A stretch of DNA of 64,000 nucleotides from Aestuariibius violaceus (lineage in GTDB: Bacteria > Pseudomonadota > Alphaproteobacteria > Rhodobacterales > Rhodobacteraceae). The notes beneath the pieces were generated by a model. That model had not been told where the DNA came from and searched no databases. It saw nothing but the letters and a program-made list of their open reading frames with translations. The stretch spans positions 806,001 to 870,000 of the forward strand of contig NZ_JBFONT020000002.1 in NCBI RefSeq assembly GCF_040779325.2, written 5' to 3'. Of this stretch, positions 25,520-34,904 are shown in pieces (the stretch's first letter is position 1; every line of letters begins with the position of its first letter). The position numbers were made by a program, and so were the translations under genes.

Positions 25520-27004
25520 GTGTCGAATGTATCGGGAGTGATCAAGTCCATTCAGGACATCATGCGCAAGGATGCGGGTGTTGACGGCGACGCTCAGCGC
25601 ATCGGCCAATTGGTCTGGATGTTCTTCCTTAAAATTCTGGACGATCAGGAAGAGTCGCTCTCGCTGCTCAGCGACGATTACAAGTCCCCAATTCCCGCTC
25701 ATTTACGGTGGTCTGCTTGGGCGGCGAACCCGGAAGGAATTACCGGCGAAGCGCTACTCGACTTCATCAACAATCAGTTGTTCCCAAAGTTAAAGAACCT
25801 GCCAATCGAAGGCGATGAGCGAAGCCGGGCCATTGTCATCCGTGCCGCCTTTGAAGACGCCTACAACTACATGAAGAATGGCACGCTAATCCGGCAAGTC
25901 ATCAACAAAATCAATGAGATCGATTTCAATAGCACGGGTGACAAGCACGCTTTTGGCGATGTCTACGAACAAATTCTGAAGGACCTTCAAAGCGCGGGCA
26001 ACTCTGGCGAGTTCTACACCCCTCGCTCCGTCACTCAGTTTATGGTCGAAATGCTCGATCCTAAGTTGGACGAAATGGTGCTTGATCCAGCCTGCGGAAC
26101 GGGCGGATTTTTGGCCCATGTGATGGACCACAAGTCGGATCATTACGTTCAATCGACCGATGATGCCGAAACGGTTCAGAAGACTATTTTTGGCGTCGAG
26201 AAGAAGGCCCTGCCGCACCTGCTCTGCGTCACCAACATGATGCTGCATGGTATCGAAGCACCGACCAACATTGCCCATGACAACACGCTATCTTCGCCAC
26301 TCAAGGATCACCGATGGCGCGGCAAGGTCGATGTGATCGTCACGAACCCGCCCTTCGGCGGGATGGAGGAGGACGGTATCGAAAAGAACGTGCCGCAAGC
26401 CTTCCAGACCCGCGAAACAGCTGATCTGTTCTTGGTGCTGATCATCGAACTCTTGAAGGACGGCGGGCGCGCTGCGGTGGTGCTGCCAGATGGCACGCTG
26501 TTCGGTGAAGGCATCAAGACGCGCATCAAGGAAAAGCTGATGACGGAGTGCAACCTGCATACCATCGTCCGCCTGCCGAACGGCGTCTTCAACCCCTATA
26601 CGGGCATTAAGACGAACCTGCTGTTCTTCGAAAAGGGTAAGCCGACCGAGGAGGTCTGGTTCTACGAGCATCCTTATCCCGAGGGCTACAAGAGCTATTC
26701 CAAAACCAAGCCCATGCGCATCGCGGAGTTCGAAGGCGAGGGCAGCGAGAAGGCCTGGTGGGGTGACCTGAAAACGCGGGAAGGTCGGAAGGAGAATGAC
26801 CGCGCCTGGAAGGTCAGCGCGGAAGAGATCAAGGCCAACGGCTACAATCTCGACATCACCAACCCGCACCGCGAGGACGAAGGCCATAAGGACCCGGCGG
26901 AACTGATCATTGCATGGCAAGAGAACCGCAAAGCGCTGGCCGAAACGCAGGAAGAGCTCAAAGCCGTGCTCGCCGAGGCACTGACCAAGACGACAGCCGC
27001 CTGA
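25520..27004 (+). CDS. hsdM: Type I DNA methyltransferase, M subunit HsdM
   Basis: The 494-aa protein has an N-terminal HsdM helical domain and an N6-adenine methyltransferase domain. The AdoMet site is LDPACGTGGF near 188-197 and the catalytic NPPF at 276-279. GEFYTPRSV is the usual HsdM motif just before the first of these. It starts with GTG 3 bp after the hsdR stop. Its stop overlaps the hsdS ATG by 1 bp (TGATG). It methylates host sites with HsdS. Confidence 0.96.
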   Translation: MSNVSGVIKSIQDIMRKDAGVDGDAQRIGQLVWMFFLKILDDQEESLSLLSDDYKSPIPAHLRWSAWAANPEGITGEALLDFINNQLFPKLKNLPIEGDERSRAIVIRAAFEDAYNYMKNGTLIRQVINKINEIDFNSTGDKHAFGDVYEQILKDLQSAGNSGEFYTPRSVTQFMVEMLDPKLDEMVLDPACGTGGFLAHVMDHKSDHYVQSTDDAETVQKTIFGVEKKALPHLLCVTNMMLHGIEAPTNIAHDNTLSSPLKDHRWRGKVDVIVTNPPFGGMEEDGIEKNVPQAFQTRETADLFLVLIIELLKDGGRAAVVLPDGTLFGEGIKTRIKEKLMTECNLHTIVRLPNGVFNPYTGIKTNLLFFEKGKPTEEVWFYEHPYPEGYKSYSKTKPMRIAEFEGEGSEKAWWGDLKTREGRKENDRAWKVSAEEIKANGYNLDITNPHREDEGHKDPAELIIAWQENRKALAETQEELKAVLAEALTKTTAA

Positions 27005-29313
27005 TGCACGCAGAGACCTTTCTCAGAGAGTTTGCACCGCTCGCCAACGGTCCCGGCGGGGTTCAGAAGTTGCGGGAACTGGTGCTGCAATTGGCAGTGC
27101 GGGGGAAGTTGGTGCCGCAGATCGCCGGGGATGGCGACGCTGAAGATTTGTTATCGAAACTCAAAAAGCGCTTTTTGCAAGAGAACAAGAAATCCAAATA
27201 CCCAGAGGCAGAACCACTCTTCAGCACCCCGAGAACTTGGCGATGGACAACCATGTCTGGGGTTGGGCGCATTGTTGGTGGTGGCACGCCAAAGAGTAAC
27301 TTTTCAGCCTACTTTGCAGAATCTGGCATTCCATGGCTAACACCTGCAGATCTCTACGGATTCCGCGAAAAATTCATCACTCGCGGCAAGCGATCGATCT
27401 CCGAACTGGGCCTAGCCGAAAGCTCCGCACGGTTGTTACCTGAAGGCTCTGTCCTGTTTTCCAGCCGCGCGCCTATTGGCTACACTGCCATCGCTGCAAA
27501 TCCGCTGGCAACCAATCAAGGTTTCAAGTCATGCGTACCTTATGTGGATGGAATGTCTGAGTACATTCTCATCTATCTGCGCGCTTCAATCGCAGAATTT
27601 GAAGCAAGGGCATCCGGCACCACATTTATGGAAGTTTCCGGGAAAGTTGTTTCGGCAGTTCCCATCCCCCTACCACCCCTTGTCGAGCAGAAGCGGATTG
27701 TCGCCAAGGTCGATGAGCTAATGGCGCTGTGCGACGCATTGGAGGCACGGCAGGTTGAGGAAACCGGACTGAAGCGCGCCGTAGCCGCCTCCGCCTTGCA
27801 CAACCTGACGGAAGCTAAAGGCCCACAGGAAATTGCCAACGGTTGGCCAGCAGTCGCTGAAAACTTTAGTCGGTTATTTGACGACGTTGAGAATATCAAA
27901 GAGCTGCGAAGTGCTGTTCTTGAGCAAGCCTATTTAGGTGCTTTCAACGATGAGAAACCGGCATACACACCACTAGAAGAAATCCTTGCTTTTGGACCGA
28001 GAAATGGTTTCTCCCCCAAACCGGCGAGAAGCGCAACAGATATACGATCAATAACTCTATCTGCCGTTACACGAGGCAAATTTGATCAGTCCAAGTTCAA
28101 GTATATTGATGAAGTAATAGGCGAAGACAGTCATTTGTGGCTCGCCGAGAATGACCTGCTAATTCAAAGAGCGAACTCTCTTGAACATGTTGGCTCTTCA
28201 ACAGTCGTGCAAGGACTGTCGGGACGTTATATTTATCCTGACCTAATTATGAAAATGCAGTTGCTTGAAGGATTTGATCCGCAGTACATCCTTTATAGTC
28301 TTCAATCACCCTCACTTAGAACTCACTTTCGGAGAAATGCTACTGGAACGTCGGGGAGCATGCCGAAGATCAACCAAAAGGTTGTGAAGTCAGCGCTCAT
28401 ACCGATCGTTAGCAGCCAGGCACAATGCACAACAGTCAATCGTATAAGCAATTTGATGGCTCTATGTGACCGGCTGGAGGAACAGGTGCGTGAGGGCGAG
28501 CAGTTAAACGCTGAGCTGATGGCGTCGCTGATCCACGCCCTGACCGAGACCGACCCGGATGGTGGCGGCGCTACGAAAGCCATGGGTTTATTCGAGGGCG
28601 TGCCCGAAACCGCCCCACCAGAGCAAGGCGACAAGGGTACGGCCAAAACACCAGTGACCAAAGGTGTCTTGGTCCACTCAAACCCGGAGCCGGAAGTCGA
28701 AGGCGCCCCGGTTCGGCCACCGAACGTCGATACCAAGTTCCAAGAAGCCGTGCTGGTCGCGGCCATCGTCAACACCTTCTTCGAGACTGGCGGTGAACCC
28801 ATCGGCAATTTCCGCCTGCAGAAGGCCGTCTACTTCGCCCGCCGCAAAATGGGCGAGCATGTGGGCGAGATGGCGTACCTCAAGAAAGCGGCCGGACCCT
28901 ATAACCCGTCCATGAAGTACTCCGGCGGCATCGCCATCGCTAAGCGGAAGAGCTGGCTGCGTGAAGCACGTGGCCGCTTCGGCTTTGGCCATGTACCAGG
29001 AGCAGAGGTCACCGACGCGGCCGAGTGGATCGAAACCTATGGCTATGGCGAGCCTGCCCGCTGGGTGGCCGACCACTTCCGCTACAAGAAGAACGACGAA
29101 TGGGAAACGCTGGCAACGGTCGACTATGCCGTGGAGCACCTGCGGTCGCTGGACATCGACCCCGACGCCGAACAAATCCTGCAATACATCACCAGCGACC
29201 CGGAGTGGCATCCAAAGATCGAAAAACTCAGACTGACAGAGATGTCGATCGGGACGGCCGTGCTTGAGGTAACGGCGCTCTTCAACCCGGAAGGCGAGGA
29301 TGAATCGGTTTGA
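27004..29313 (+). CDS. hsdS: Type I specificity subunit HsdS fused to a Panacea-like C-terminal domain
   Basis: The 769-aa protein is much longer than the 400-600 aa usual for HsdS. It has two target-recognition domains, about 75-225 and 320-480, each followed by a conserved coiled coil (PLVEQKRIVAKVDELMALCD near 220 and NRISNLMALCDRLEEQVREG near 480). Base composition drops to AT-rich in the second TRD (27.9-28.4 kb), a sign of exchange. From about residue 575 an extra 190-aa domain shows RLQKAVYFARRKMGEHVG and KKAAGPYNPSMKYSG, resembling the Panacea/SocA (DUF4065) antitoxin fold. That reading is an inference. Confidence 0.9.
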   Translation: MHAETFLREFAPLANGPGGVQKLRELVLQLAVRGKLVPQIAGDGDAEDLLSKLKKRFLQENKKSKYPEAEPLFSTPRTWRWTTMSGVGRIVGGGTPKSNFSAYFAESGIPWLTPADLYGFREKFITRGKRSISELGLAESSARLLPEGSVLFSSRAPIGYTAIAANPLATNQGFKSCVPYVDGMSEYILIYLRASIAEFEARASGTTFMEVSGKVVSAVPIPLPPLVEQKRIVAKVDELMALCDALEARQVEETGLKRAVAASALHNLTEAKGPQEIANGWPAVAENFSRLFDDVENIKELRSAVLEQAYLGAFNDEKPAYTPLEEILAFGPRNGFSPKPARSATDIRSITLSAVTRGKFDQSKFKYIDEVIGEDSHLWLAENDLLIQRANSLEHVGSSTVVQGLSGRYIYPDLIMKMQLLEGFDPQYILYSLQSPSLRTHFRRNATGTSGSMPKINQKVVKSALIPIVSSQAQCTTVNRISNLMALCDRLEEQVREGEQLNAELMASLIHALTETDPDGGGATKAMGLFEGVPETAPPEQGDKGTAKTPVTKGVLVHSNPEPEVEGAPVRPPNVDTKFQEAVLVAAIVNTFFETGGEPIGNFRLQKAVYFARRKMGEHVGEMAYLKKAAGPYNPSMKYSGGIAIAKRKSWLREARGRFGFGHVPGAEVTDAAEWIETYGYGEPARWVADHFRYKKNDEWETLATVDYAVEHLRSLDIDPDAEQILQYITSDPEWHPKIEKLRLTEMSIGTAVLEVTALFNPEGEDESV

Positions 29314-29999
29314 TCATATCGCCTCTGGAACACGCGCACGATTTTCAGAAAGTCTTGGAGCTAGCGAGGCTCGCGGCCACGATCGACAAGGCAGAGCGGG
29401 CGCTGGAAACCCTCGAACCCGAAGCAATCGACTACTGCAAATGCGTGATCGAGATCATTTGCAAACACATCCTCGCTGAGCGTGATATTCCTTATGAAGA
29501 CCTGAAACTACCGAAGTTGGTCAAGCAGGCCTTATCGGCTTGTGGCTTCGACAATGACGGGATTGCTGGGAACCTATCCGGGATCGTCGGCGCGCTGGCA
29601 GAAATTCGCAACCGCACAGGCATTGCGGGACATGGCCAGCACGATAGCCAGGACATGCCGTCGCAAACGGACATCCGGATTTTTGTATCGATCTTCGAAA
29701 GCGTCATCAGCCTGCTCTGGCATGCTTTCAACCGGTTCAATATCGATCTGACTCTGACCAAGCTCCGTTTCGATCTGATCGAACAACGTCTGGAACTTGC
29801 GTCATTCAATGAAGTCTTGGATGCATCAACCTCGATCACCTACGATCAGGAAGAGGGCCGCATTTATATCAATGGCAAAGAGGTTCGCCCCTCGGAGCTG
29901 CTGTTCATTTTCGACCGGAACTCATACTCCGAAGAGCTCAAGAAGTTTCAGATTTCTGAGGTCGTTGCTGAACCAGATGAGGAGGCATCGGCCACATGA
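29310..29999 (+). CDS. Abortive-infection C-terminal (AbiC) domain protein
   Basis: The 229-aa protein starts at a TTG that overlaps the hsdS stop by 4 bp. The central motif LAEIRNRTGIAGHGQH near residue 95-110 matches the RNxxGxGHG signature of the Abi_C domain (PF14355 as I recall it), preceded by helices with ALETLEPEAIDYCKCVIE. Such domains occur in phage-defence proteins and are suspected RNA- or nucleotide-acting enzymes. The C-terminal 70 residues (YDQEEGRIYINGKEV) are a separate small domain. Its stop overlaps the next gene by 4 bp. Confidence 0.72.
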   Translation: MIISPLEHAHDFQKVLELARLAATIDKAERALETLEPEAIDYCKCVIEIICKHILAERDIPYEDLKLPKLVKQALSACGFDNDGIAGNLSGIVGALAEIRNRTGIAGHGQHDSQDMPSQTDIRIFVSIFESVISLLWHAFNRFNIDLTLTKLRFDLIEQRLELASFNEVLDASTSITYDQEEGRIYINGKEVRPSELLFIFDRNSYSEELKKFQISEVVAEPDEEASAT

Positions 30000-32900
30000 C
30001 CACGCATCTCACCGCCCGCATCGCCTGGCATGACGACGGATGGAACGGGCGCATCTGCTCGAAGCCAGAACTCAACACCTACTGCGTTGGCCTGAAGTCC
30101 TATCCTGGAGACGTGATCCACCGGGAGCGGGATTTGGAGAGAGAAACGGCTTGCGCTGGCCAGGCGGTCTGCAAGCTCAAGGGTGACGATGTGCCGCCCT
30201 GCATATACAGCATCAATGCCTTTGGACCCGACGCTATCCGGGGTTACTCCAATCCACCAGACTTCTTCTACGATGGTGCTGATCGGGAAGAATGGGATAT
30301 CCCGCCGTCGACCGTCTGCGTCTGGCCTTATGAAGCTATGTATGGCGATGAGGTTTATACTGACGGCCGGCTCGACAACGATAAGCGACGCAAAGGCGCG
30401 GACGAATTTTTCGCCGAACTGGATGATGGCGAAAGCCTGATCTTCTATTACGCCAACCACTCCAACCCGTTCACCGAAGAGAACGACCCAAAATATGTGA
30501 TCGTCGGTGTCTCGCGAGTGAAACAGGTCGGCAAACCGCTTTTTTATCCGAACGCCACGGACGACATCAAAAAGCGCTTCGCTCAGGGCATGGTGTGGGC
30601 GCGCAATGTGACGTCCTACTACCCTGACGAAGGTTTCCGCATTCCCTATCACGCCTATCGCGACAAACCAGAAATTCTCGAGAAGATCTTTGTCACACCT
30701 GAGAATCCCGCCACGTGCAAATACGGTGCGCGTCACCTCACCGATGACACGGCCATCGGGATGCTGGAGCAACTGCTCGATGCCATCGGCCGACTGAAAG
30801 AGATCGGAGACGCCCAGGAAGATTGGGACCTTCGCGAGAAATGGGTACAGGCGCAAATCGGCAAGCTCTGGCAGCGGCGCGGCCTATACCCTGGGCTGCT
30901 TACCGTGATGGATCTACTCGACGTGGAAGCCAGCATCAACAATGCTAAATGGTATTGCGACAGGAGGGAGGAGAAAAAGGCCTACGAGCTTTTCTTCGAC
31001 GCTCTCGAAAGCGGAAAGGATTGCCCCGAACTGAATCTGACGGGTCTCGTGGCGAAACGTGTCTCGCGTTCCTGGCAGTTGCTGGAAGACGATGTGCGTA
31101 TGTTCCTCAAAACAGTGGCGGTGCGCGTCGACCTCTATCTCGATCAGCTTGAAAGCATTGTTGGCCAGAAGCGTACCGCGCATGGCCTGCCTGAAGACCT
31201 GAGGGAAATTGTCGAAGATCCCTATCTGCTAAGTGAGATCTTTGTCGGAGATGCGCCCGAAGACGTTATCCCGTGGAGTACGATTGATCGCGGGGTTTTT
31301 CCGTCACCGGAACTCGGCGGTGATGTGCTATGCGACATGCTCCTTGATGATCCTCGCCGGCTTCGTTCGCTGTGCGTGGAGCAATTGCATCGCGAGCCCA
31401 ACCAGACCTTCCGTCCGGCGGATATCATTCTGAAGGAAATCAATGCCCGAATGGATAGGATGCCGGAATGGAAACGGCATAATTTCAGCCTGAGATATTT
31501 TGAGGTTGACCGAGATCCGCTCGAAAAAGCCTTGGTGCTAAAAAAAGAAGACGAGCGCCTCTACCTCTATCTGAAACAGGTATTTCAGGATGAGCGTAGG
31601 GTCGAAACGGCGCTAACAGAGCTTTTCGACCGGCCCGCCATCGCTCTGTCCCGCCCGCTCTCGGATGGATTTTGGATGCGAGCTGTTTCCGATGATGAAT
31701 CGACCCTTTCAAAGAAAGGTGGCGAGGAATACCAGAACGCGGTGGCAGCCCAAGCAGAGCAATGCGCTCAGATATTTAGGCTGCCTCTTTCGGTTGTGTC
31801 CGGTCGTGCGGGCACCGGCAAGACAACCATCATCCGCGCCATAGTCAAAGGCATCCGGCAGGTCGAAGGAGTTGGCGCGCCGATCCATGTGATGACGCCG
31901 ACCGGAAAGGCAACGGACCGTGTACGCGCCGTGTTCGAACGTCACAAGATAGCTGGTGTCGACGTGTCGACGATCCACTCCTTCTTGGCTTCAAACGGCT
32001 GGCTCAATGACAATCTGACTTTCAAGAGATGGGGTGGAAAACGGTCTGATCTCGAAGGCACGATCGTCATCGACGAAACATCCATGCTTGATCTTGCGCT
32101 CGCCGCCACATTCTTCCGGTCAATCGAATGGCAAAACGTGAAGCGTCTGATCCTCGTTGGCGATCACAATCAACTTCCTCCGATCGGCAGGGGACGCGTA
32201 TTCTCGGATATCATCGAATGGCTGCGCGAAGCCGAAACGCATAATCTGGCGGTGCTTGAGACTAACATGCGTCAGATGGAAAATAGGCTCGACGGAAAAG
32301 GTCAAGGCATCCTCGATCTGGCGGAGCTATTTCTGGTCGATTCCTCCGTACAAAGCGAACAAACGACGCCCGAGGCAGAGCAATTCCTTCAGAAGGTGCA
32401 CCAGGGCGGGAAGATCGACGAAGATTTGGATGTTGCCTATTGGAACTCAGCCGATGACCTCGTAGCTAGTTTGGTGTCAGACCTAGTCTCCGTCCTGCCT
32501 CGGGAAGAGGCGGACTCGCCAGTTTATAAATTGTGGCGCAATGAGATTATCCAGAACAGCCCGGAACGCTTACAGGTCTTAACTCCACACCGCGGGGAGC
32601 TTCATGGCGTCGAGGCGCTGAATATTGAGCTTCAGTCTGTTTTGACAAATGACCTGATCGATCGGGTGGGAGCAGTTGATGGCATCACGTTGAACGACAA
32701 GGTCATCCAGATCCAGAACAGAACATCTCGGCGGGGACTGTGGGCATTTGATTTCTCTGTCGGAAAAGCCCGCCAAGTTGAGCTATTTAATGGAGAAATA
32801 GGGTATGTCGAACCTCATAATTTCGACCGGGCGAACCTTAAAAAGGTCTTCGCGGGATACAGCAAAAAGCGCCTGAAACGATTTCAGGTCAAATTCGCAC

Positions 32901-33616
32901 GAAAAGAGAAGATTTGCGTAAACTACGGTCGCGAAATCCCAACAGCGACAAAGGGTAGGTTTACGTCCGAGAGCGTCGAGAATAATCTCGAACTCGCTTA
33001 CGCAATCTCGATTCACAAGTCTCAAGGAAGCGAGTTCGAGCAGACATTCGTTGTCCTCCCTGCGTCTCGACGACCGCTAAGTGCGGAACTTCTCTATACC
33101 GCATTAACACGCGCCCAAGGCCATTGCAGGTTGTACGTCCAGGGCAATCTCTCACCATTGTTGGATGCCAGGCGAAAAGAGAACGCACAGAGCGTGCTCG
33201 TTTCGTCATCGCTTTTCGGCCATTTCAGGACCGTTGATGATCGGCTGTTGGTTAGAAGCGACTGGTATGAAAGCGGCAAGATCCATGAAGCACTCAGCGG
33301 CGACATGGTGCGGTCGAAATCCGAGGTGATAATCGCAAACCTGCTCCATCAAGCAGGCATCCCGTTTACTTATGAAGAGCCACTCTACGCTGGAGACGGC
33401 AGTTTTTTTCTGCCGGATTTCACGCTTCGGGTGGGTGGGGAAAAATACTTTTGGGAGCACTGGGGAATGTTGTCAGACGAGGGATATTCGGTGCATCGCG
33501 ATCAAAAGAAGAGTTGGTACGAGGCCAATTTTCCAAATCGTCTGATTGAAACATTGGAGAGCAGTCAACTCAGCTTCAAGGCAAATCAACTGATTGAGGG
33601 GATCAAACGCAGATAG
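29996..33616 (+). CDS. Large SF1 (RecD/UvrD-like) helicase with unknown N-terminal domain and C-terminal nuclease-like domain
   Basis: The 1206-aa protein has three parts. Residues 1 to about 290 form an unrecognised domain with several cysteines (ICSKPELNTYCVG, ETACAGQAVC) that might sense nucleic acid or bind metal. An SF1B helicase core follows, with Walker A GRAGTGKTT near 603-611, motif II VIDETSML near 691, QLPPIGRG and motif VI AISIHKSQGSEF near 1002. From about 1104, SKSEVIIANLLHQAGIPF, PDFTLRVGG and EHWGML look like a PD-(D/E)XK nuclease with SE, PDF and E-H elements. The ATG overlaps the AbiC stop by 4 bp, tying it to the restriction operon. Confidence 0.85.
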   Translation: MTTHLTARIAWHDDGWNGRICSKPELNTYCVGLKSYPGDVIHRERDLERETACAGQAVCKLKGDDVPPCIYSINAFGPDAIRGYSNPPDFFYDGADREEWDIPPSTVCVWPYEAMYGDEVYTDGRLDNDKRRKGADEFFAELDDGESLIFYYANHSNPFTEENDPKYVIVGVSRVKQVGKPLFYPNATDDIKKRFAQGMVWARNVTSYYPDEGFRIPYHAYRDKPEILEKIFVTPENPATCKYGARHLTDDTAIGMLEQLLDAIGRLKEIGDAQEDWDLREKWVQAQIGKLWQRRGLYPGLLTVMDLLDVEASINNAKWYCDRREEKKAYELFFDALESGKDCPELNLTGLVAKRVSRSWQLLEDDVRMFLKTVAVRVDLYLDQLESIVGQKRTAHGLPEDLREIVEDPYLLSEIFVGDAPEDVIPWSTIDRGVFPSPELGGDVLCDMLLDDPRRLRSLCVEQLHREPNQTFRPADIILKEINARMDRMPEWKRHNFSLRYFEVDRDPLEKALVLKKEDERLYLYLKQVFQDERRVETALTELFDRPAIALSRPLSDGFWMRAVSDDESTLSKKGGEEYQNAVAAQAEQCAQIFRLPLSVVSGRAGTGKTTIIRAIVKGIRQVEGVGAPIHVMTPTGKATDRVRAVFERHKIAGVDVSTIHSFLASNGWLNDNLTFKRWGGKRSDLEGTIVIDETSMLDLALAATFFRSIEWQNVKRLILVGDHNQLPPIGRGRVFSDIIEWLREAETHNLAVLETNMRQMENRLDGKGQGILDLAELFLVDSSVQSEQTTPEAEQFLQKVHQGGKIDEDLDVAYWNSADDLVASLVSDLVSVLPREEADSPVYKLWRNEIIQNSPERLQVLTPHRGELHGVEALNIELQSVLTNDLIDRVGAVDGITLNDKVIQIQNRTSRRGLWAFDFSVGKARQVELFNGEIGYVEPHNFDRANLKKVFAGYSKKRLKRFQVKFARKEKICVNYGREIPTATKGRFTSESVENNLELAYAISIHKSQGSEFEQTFVVLPASRRPLSAELLYTALTRAQGHCRLYVQGNLSPLLDARRKENAQSVLVSSSLFGHFRTVDDRLLVRSDWYESGKIHEALSGDMVRSKSEVIIANLLHQAGIPFTYEEPLYAGDGSFFLPDFTLRVGGEKYFWEHWGMLSDEGYSVHRDQKKSWYEANFPNRLIETLESSQLSFKANQLIEGIKRR

Positions 33617-33680
33617 CATGTTGGCGCATAGTCCTGCACCTTGCTTGCTGGTCATTAACTATGGCGTTGATTGAGAACTT

Positions 33681-34904
33681 TCAGCTCTCCTGCGCATGCT
33701 TGGTCTCGTCATGCTCGAAGGCATCGGCGTAGCTTTGCACCTCCGTTGTGGAACAGCCTTCATTCCGCAAAGCCTGTTTCCAGTTGTTCGCAATCGTTTC
33801 GGCCATCTGAAAAGCCTGCTGCCGCGCGTCATCGAGTGTAAGGTCGAAGAACTCACACGCCTCAAGCGCGATCTCCAGCGACGCCTCAAATGACCCACCC
33901 TGAATGATCCCCGTTTCCAGAACGCGATGCCGGGAGGGGGATGGATTAATGTCGAATGCCGGAGACAGCCGCCACCGGTCGCCCCCGACATAGATGAACC
34001 CGTGGTTTTTCAGGTGATCGTCCTTATTCGAAACAAGGATGGTGAACACGATCCGACGCCAGAGTTCGTGCAGGTCCTCCACCGGTTTGCTGGAAATCTG
34101 ACGGATCACCTCGGCGATGTCCGTGTAGAACGCGCCTTCCTCGCTTTGCCAATCCAGTGCGGTGCGAGCCGAAATATAGGGGATGCGCGTGTCGCCGCGG
34201 CGGTCGAACCGGCGGATCAGGGCAATCGGGCTATCGCTGTCGCGCAGTTCGAGCCGCGCATCGGCCACGCGCAGACCGCACATGCGCGCCAGTTTCAGCG
34301 TCGCCACTTCGGCGCGCTCGACCGGCTTGGTGTCCTGAGCGGAAGTGAACTTGGCAATCCAGAGATGCCCATCGCCTTCGACATTGGCTTTGGGGCGCGC
34401 ACCACCAAGAGAACCGGCGACACCAGCAAGATCGCGCGCCTCCTCTTCCGCGCCGCCCGGATCCCGTTCGAAGCGCTGCGCCAATGCGCGCAAGCGTTCC
34501 AACTCGACCAGCCGGGGAATGGGCGGCGTGAGGTCCGACAGTGGCTCCATATCCTCGCCGAGGAACCGCAAAGCGCCTTGCCGTGTTCGATCGTCTGACA
34601 GAACAAGATAGTCGAACTCGCTGAGGCCGCCGCCAAGCGCCCGGGTCATGAGCGCCCGACCCCATGAGTCCGGCGCAGCGTCCGCGAAACATCCTGGCAA
34701 TGCCGAACGTTTGTCGTCCTTGCCGCTTGAAAAATGACTGCCTTCGCGCAGTGGCAATCCCGGCGACAGCGCGAAGCGATCGTCAGCGCCAAGCCATTCG
34801 TCGGCATATTCGAACTGCGAATGCTGGCGGCGCCCGTCGCTTTCAAAGCGCAGGCGTCCGACAATCCGTTTTCCTTCGCCAAGCGCGACGATGGCCTCGG
34901 GCAT
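33681..34904 (-). CDS. hipA: HipA-family serine/threonine kinase toxin
   Basis: The 407-aa protein has the HipA N-terminal subdomain (about 1-110) and kinase domain. SLGGARPKANVEGDG near 162-176 is the HipA ATP-loop region. The catalytic loop is ILVSNKDDHLKNHGFIY, with the Asp and Asn of the family, and LSPAFDINPSPSR is the metal-binding DxNP-like element. HipA kinases phosphorylate aminoacyl-tRNA synthetases and cause dormancy. It overlaps the hipB stop by 1 bp (TGATG), the normal antitoxin-first order. Confidence 0.93.
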   Translation of the reverse strand: MPEAIVALGEGKRIVGRLRFESDGRRQHSQFEYADEWLGADDRFALSPGLPLREGSHFSSGKDDKRSALPGCFADAAPDSWGRALMTRALGGGLSEFDYLVLSDDRTRQGALRFLGEDMEPLSDLTPPIPRLVELERLRALAQRFERDPGGAEEEARDLAGVAGSLGGARPKANVEGDGHLWIAKFTSAQDTKPVERAEVATLKLARMCGLRVADARLELRDSDSPIALIRRFDRRGDTRIPYISARTALDWQSEEGAFYTDIAEVIRQISSKPVEDLHELWRRIVFTILVSNKDDHLKNHGFIYVGGDRWRLSPAFDINPSPSRHRVLETGIIQGGSFEASLEIALEACEFFDLTLDDARQQAFQMAETIANNWKQALRNEGCSTTEVQSYADAFEHDETKHAQES

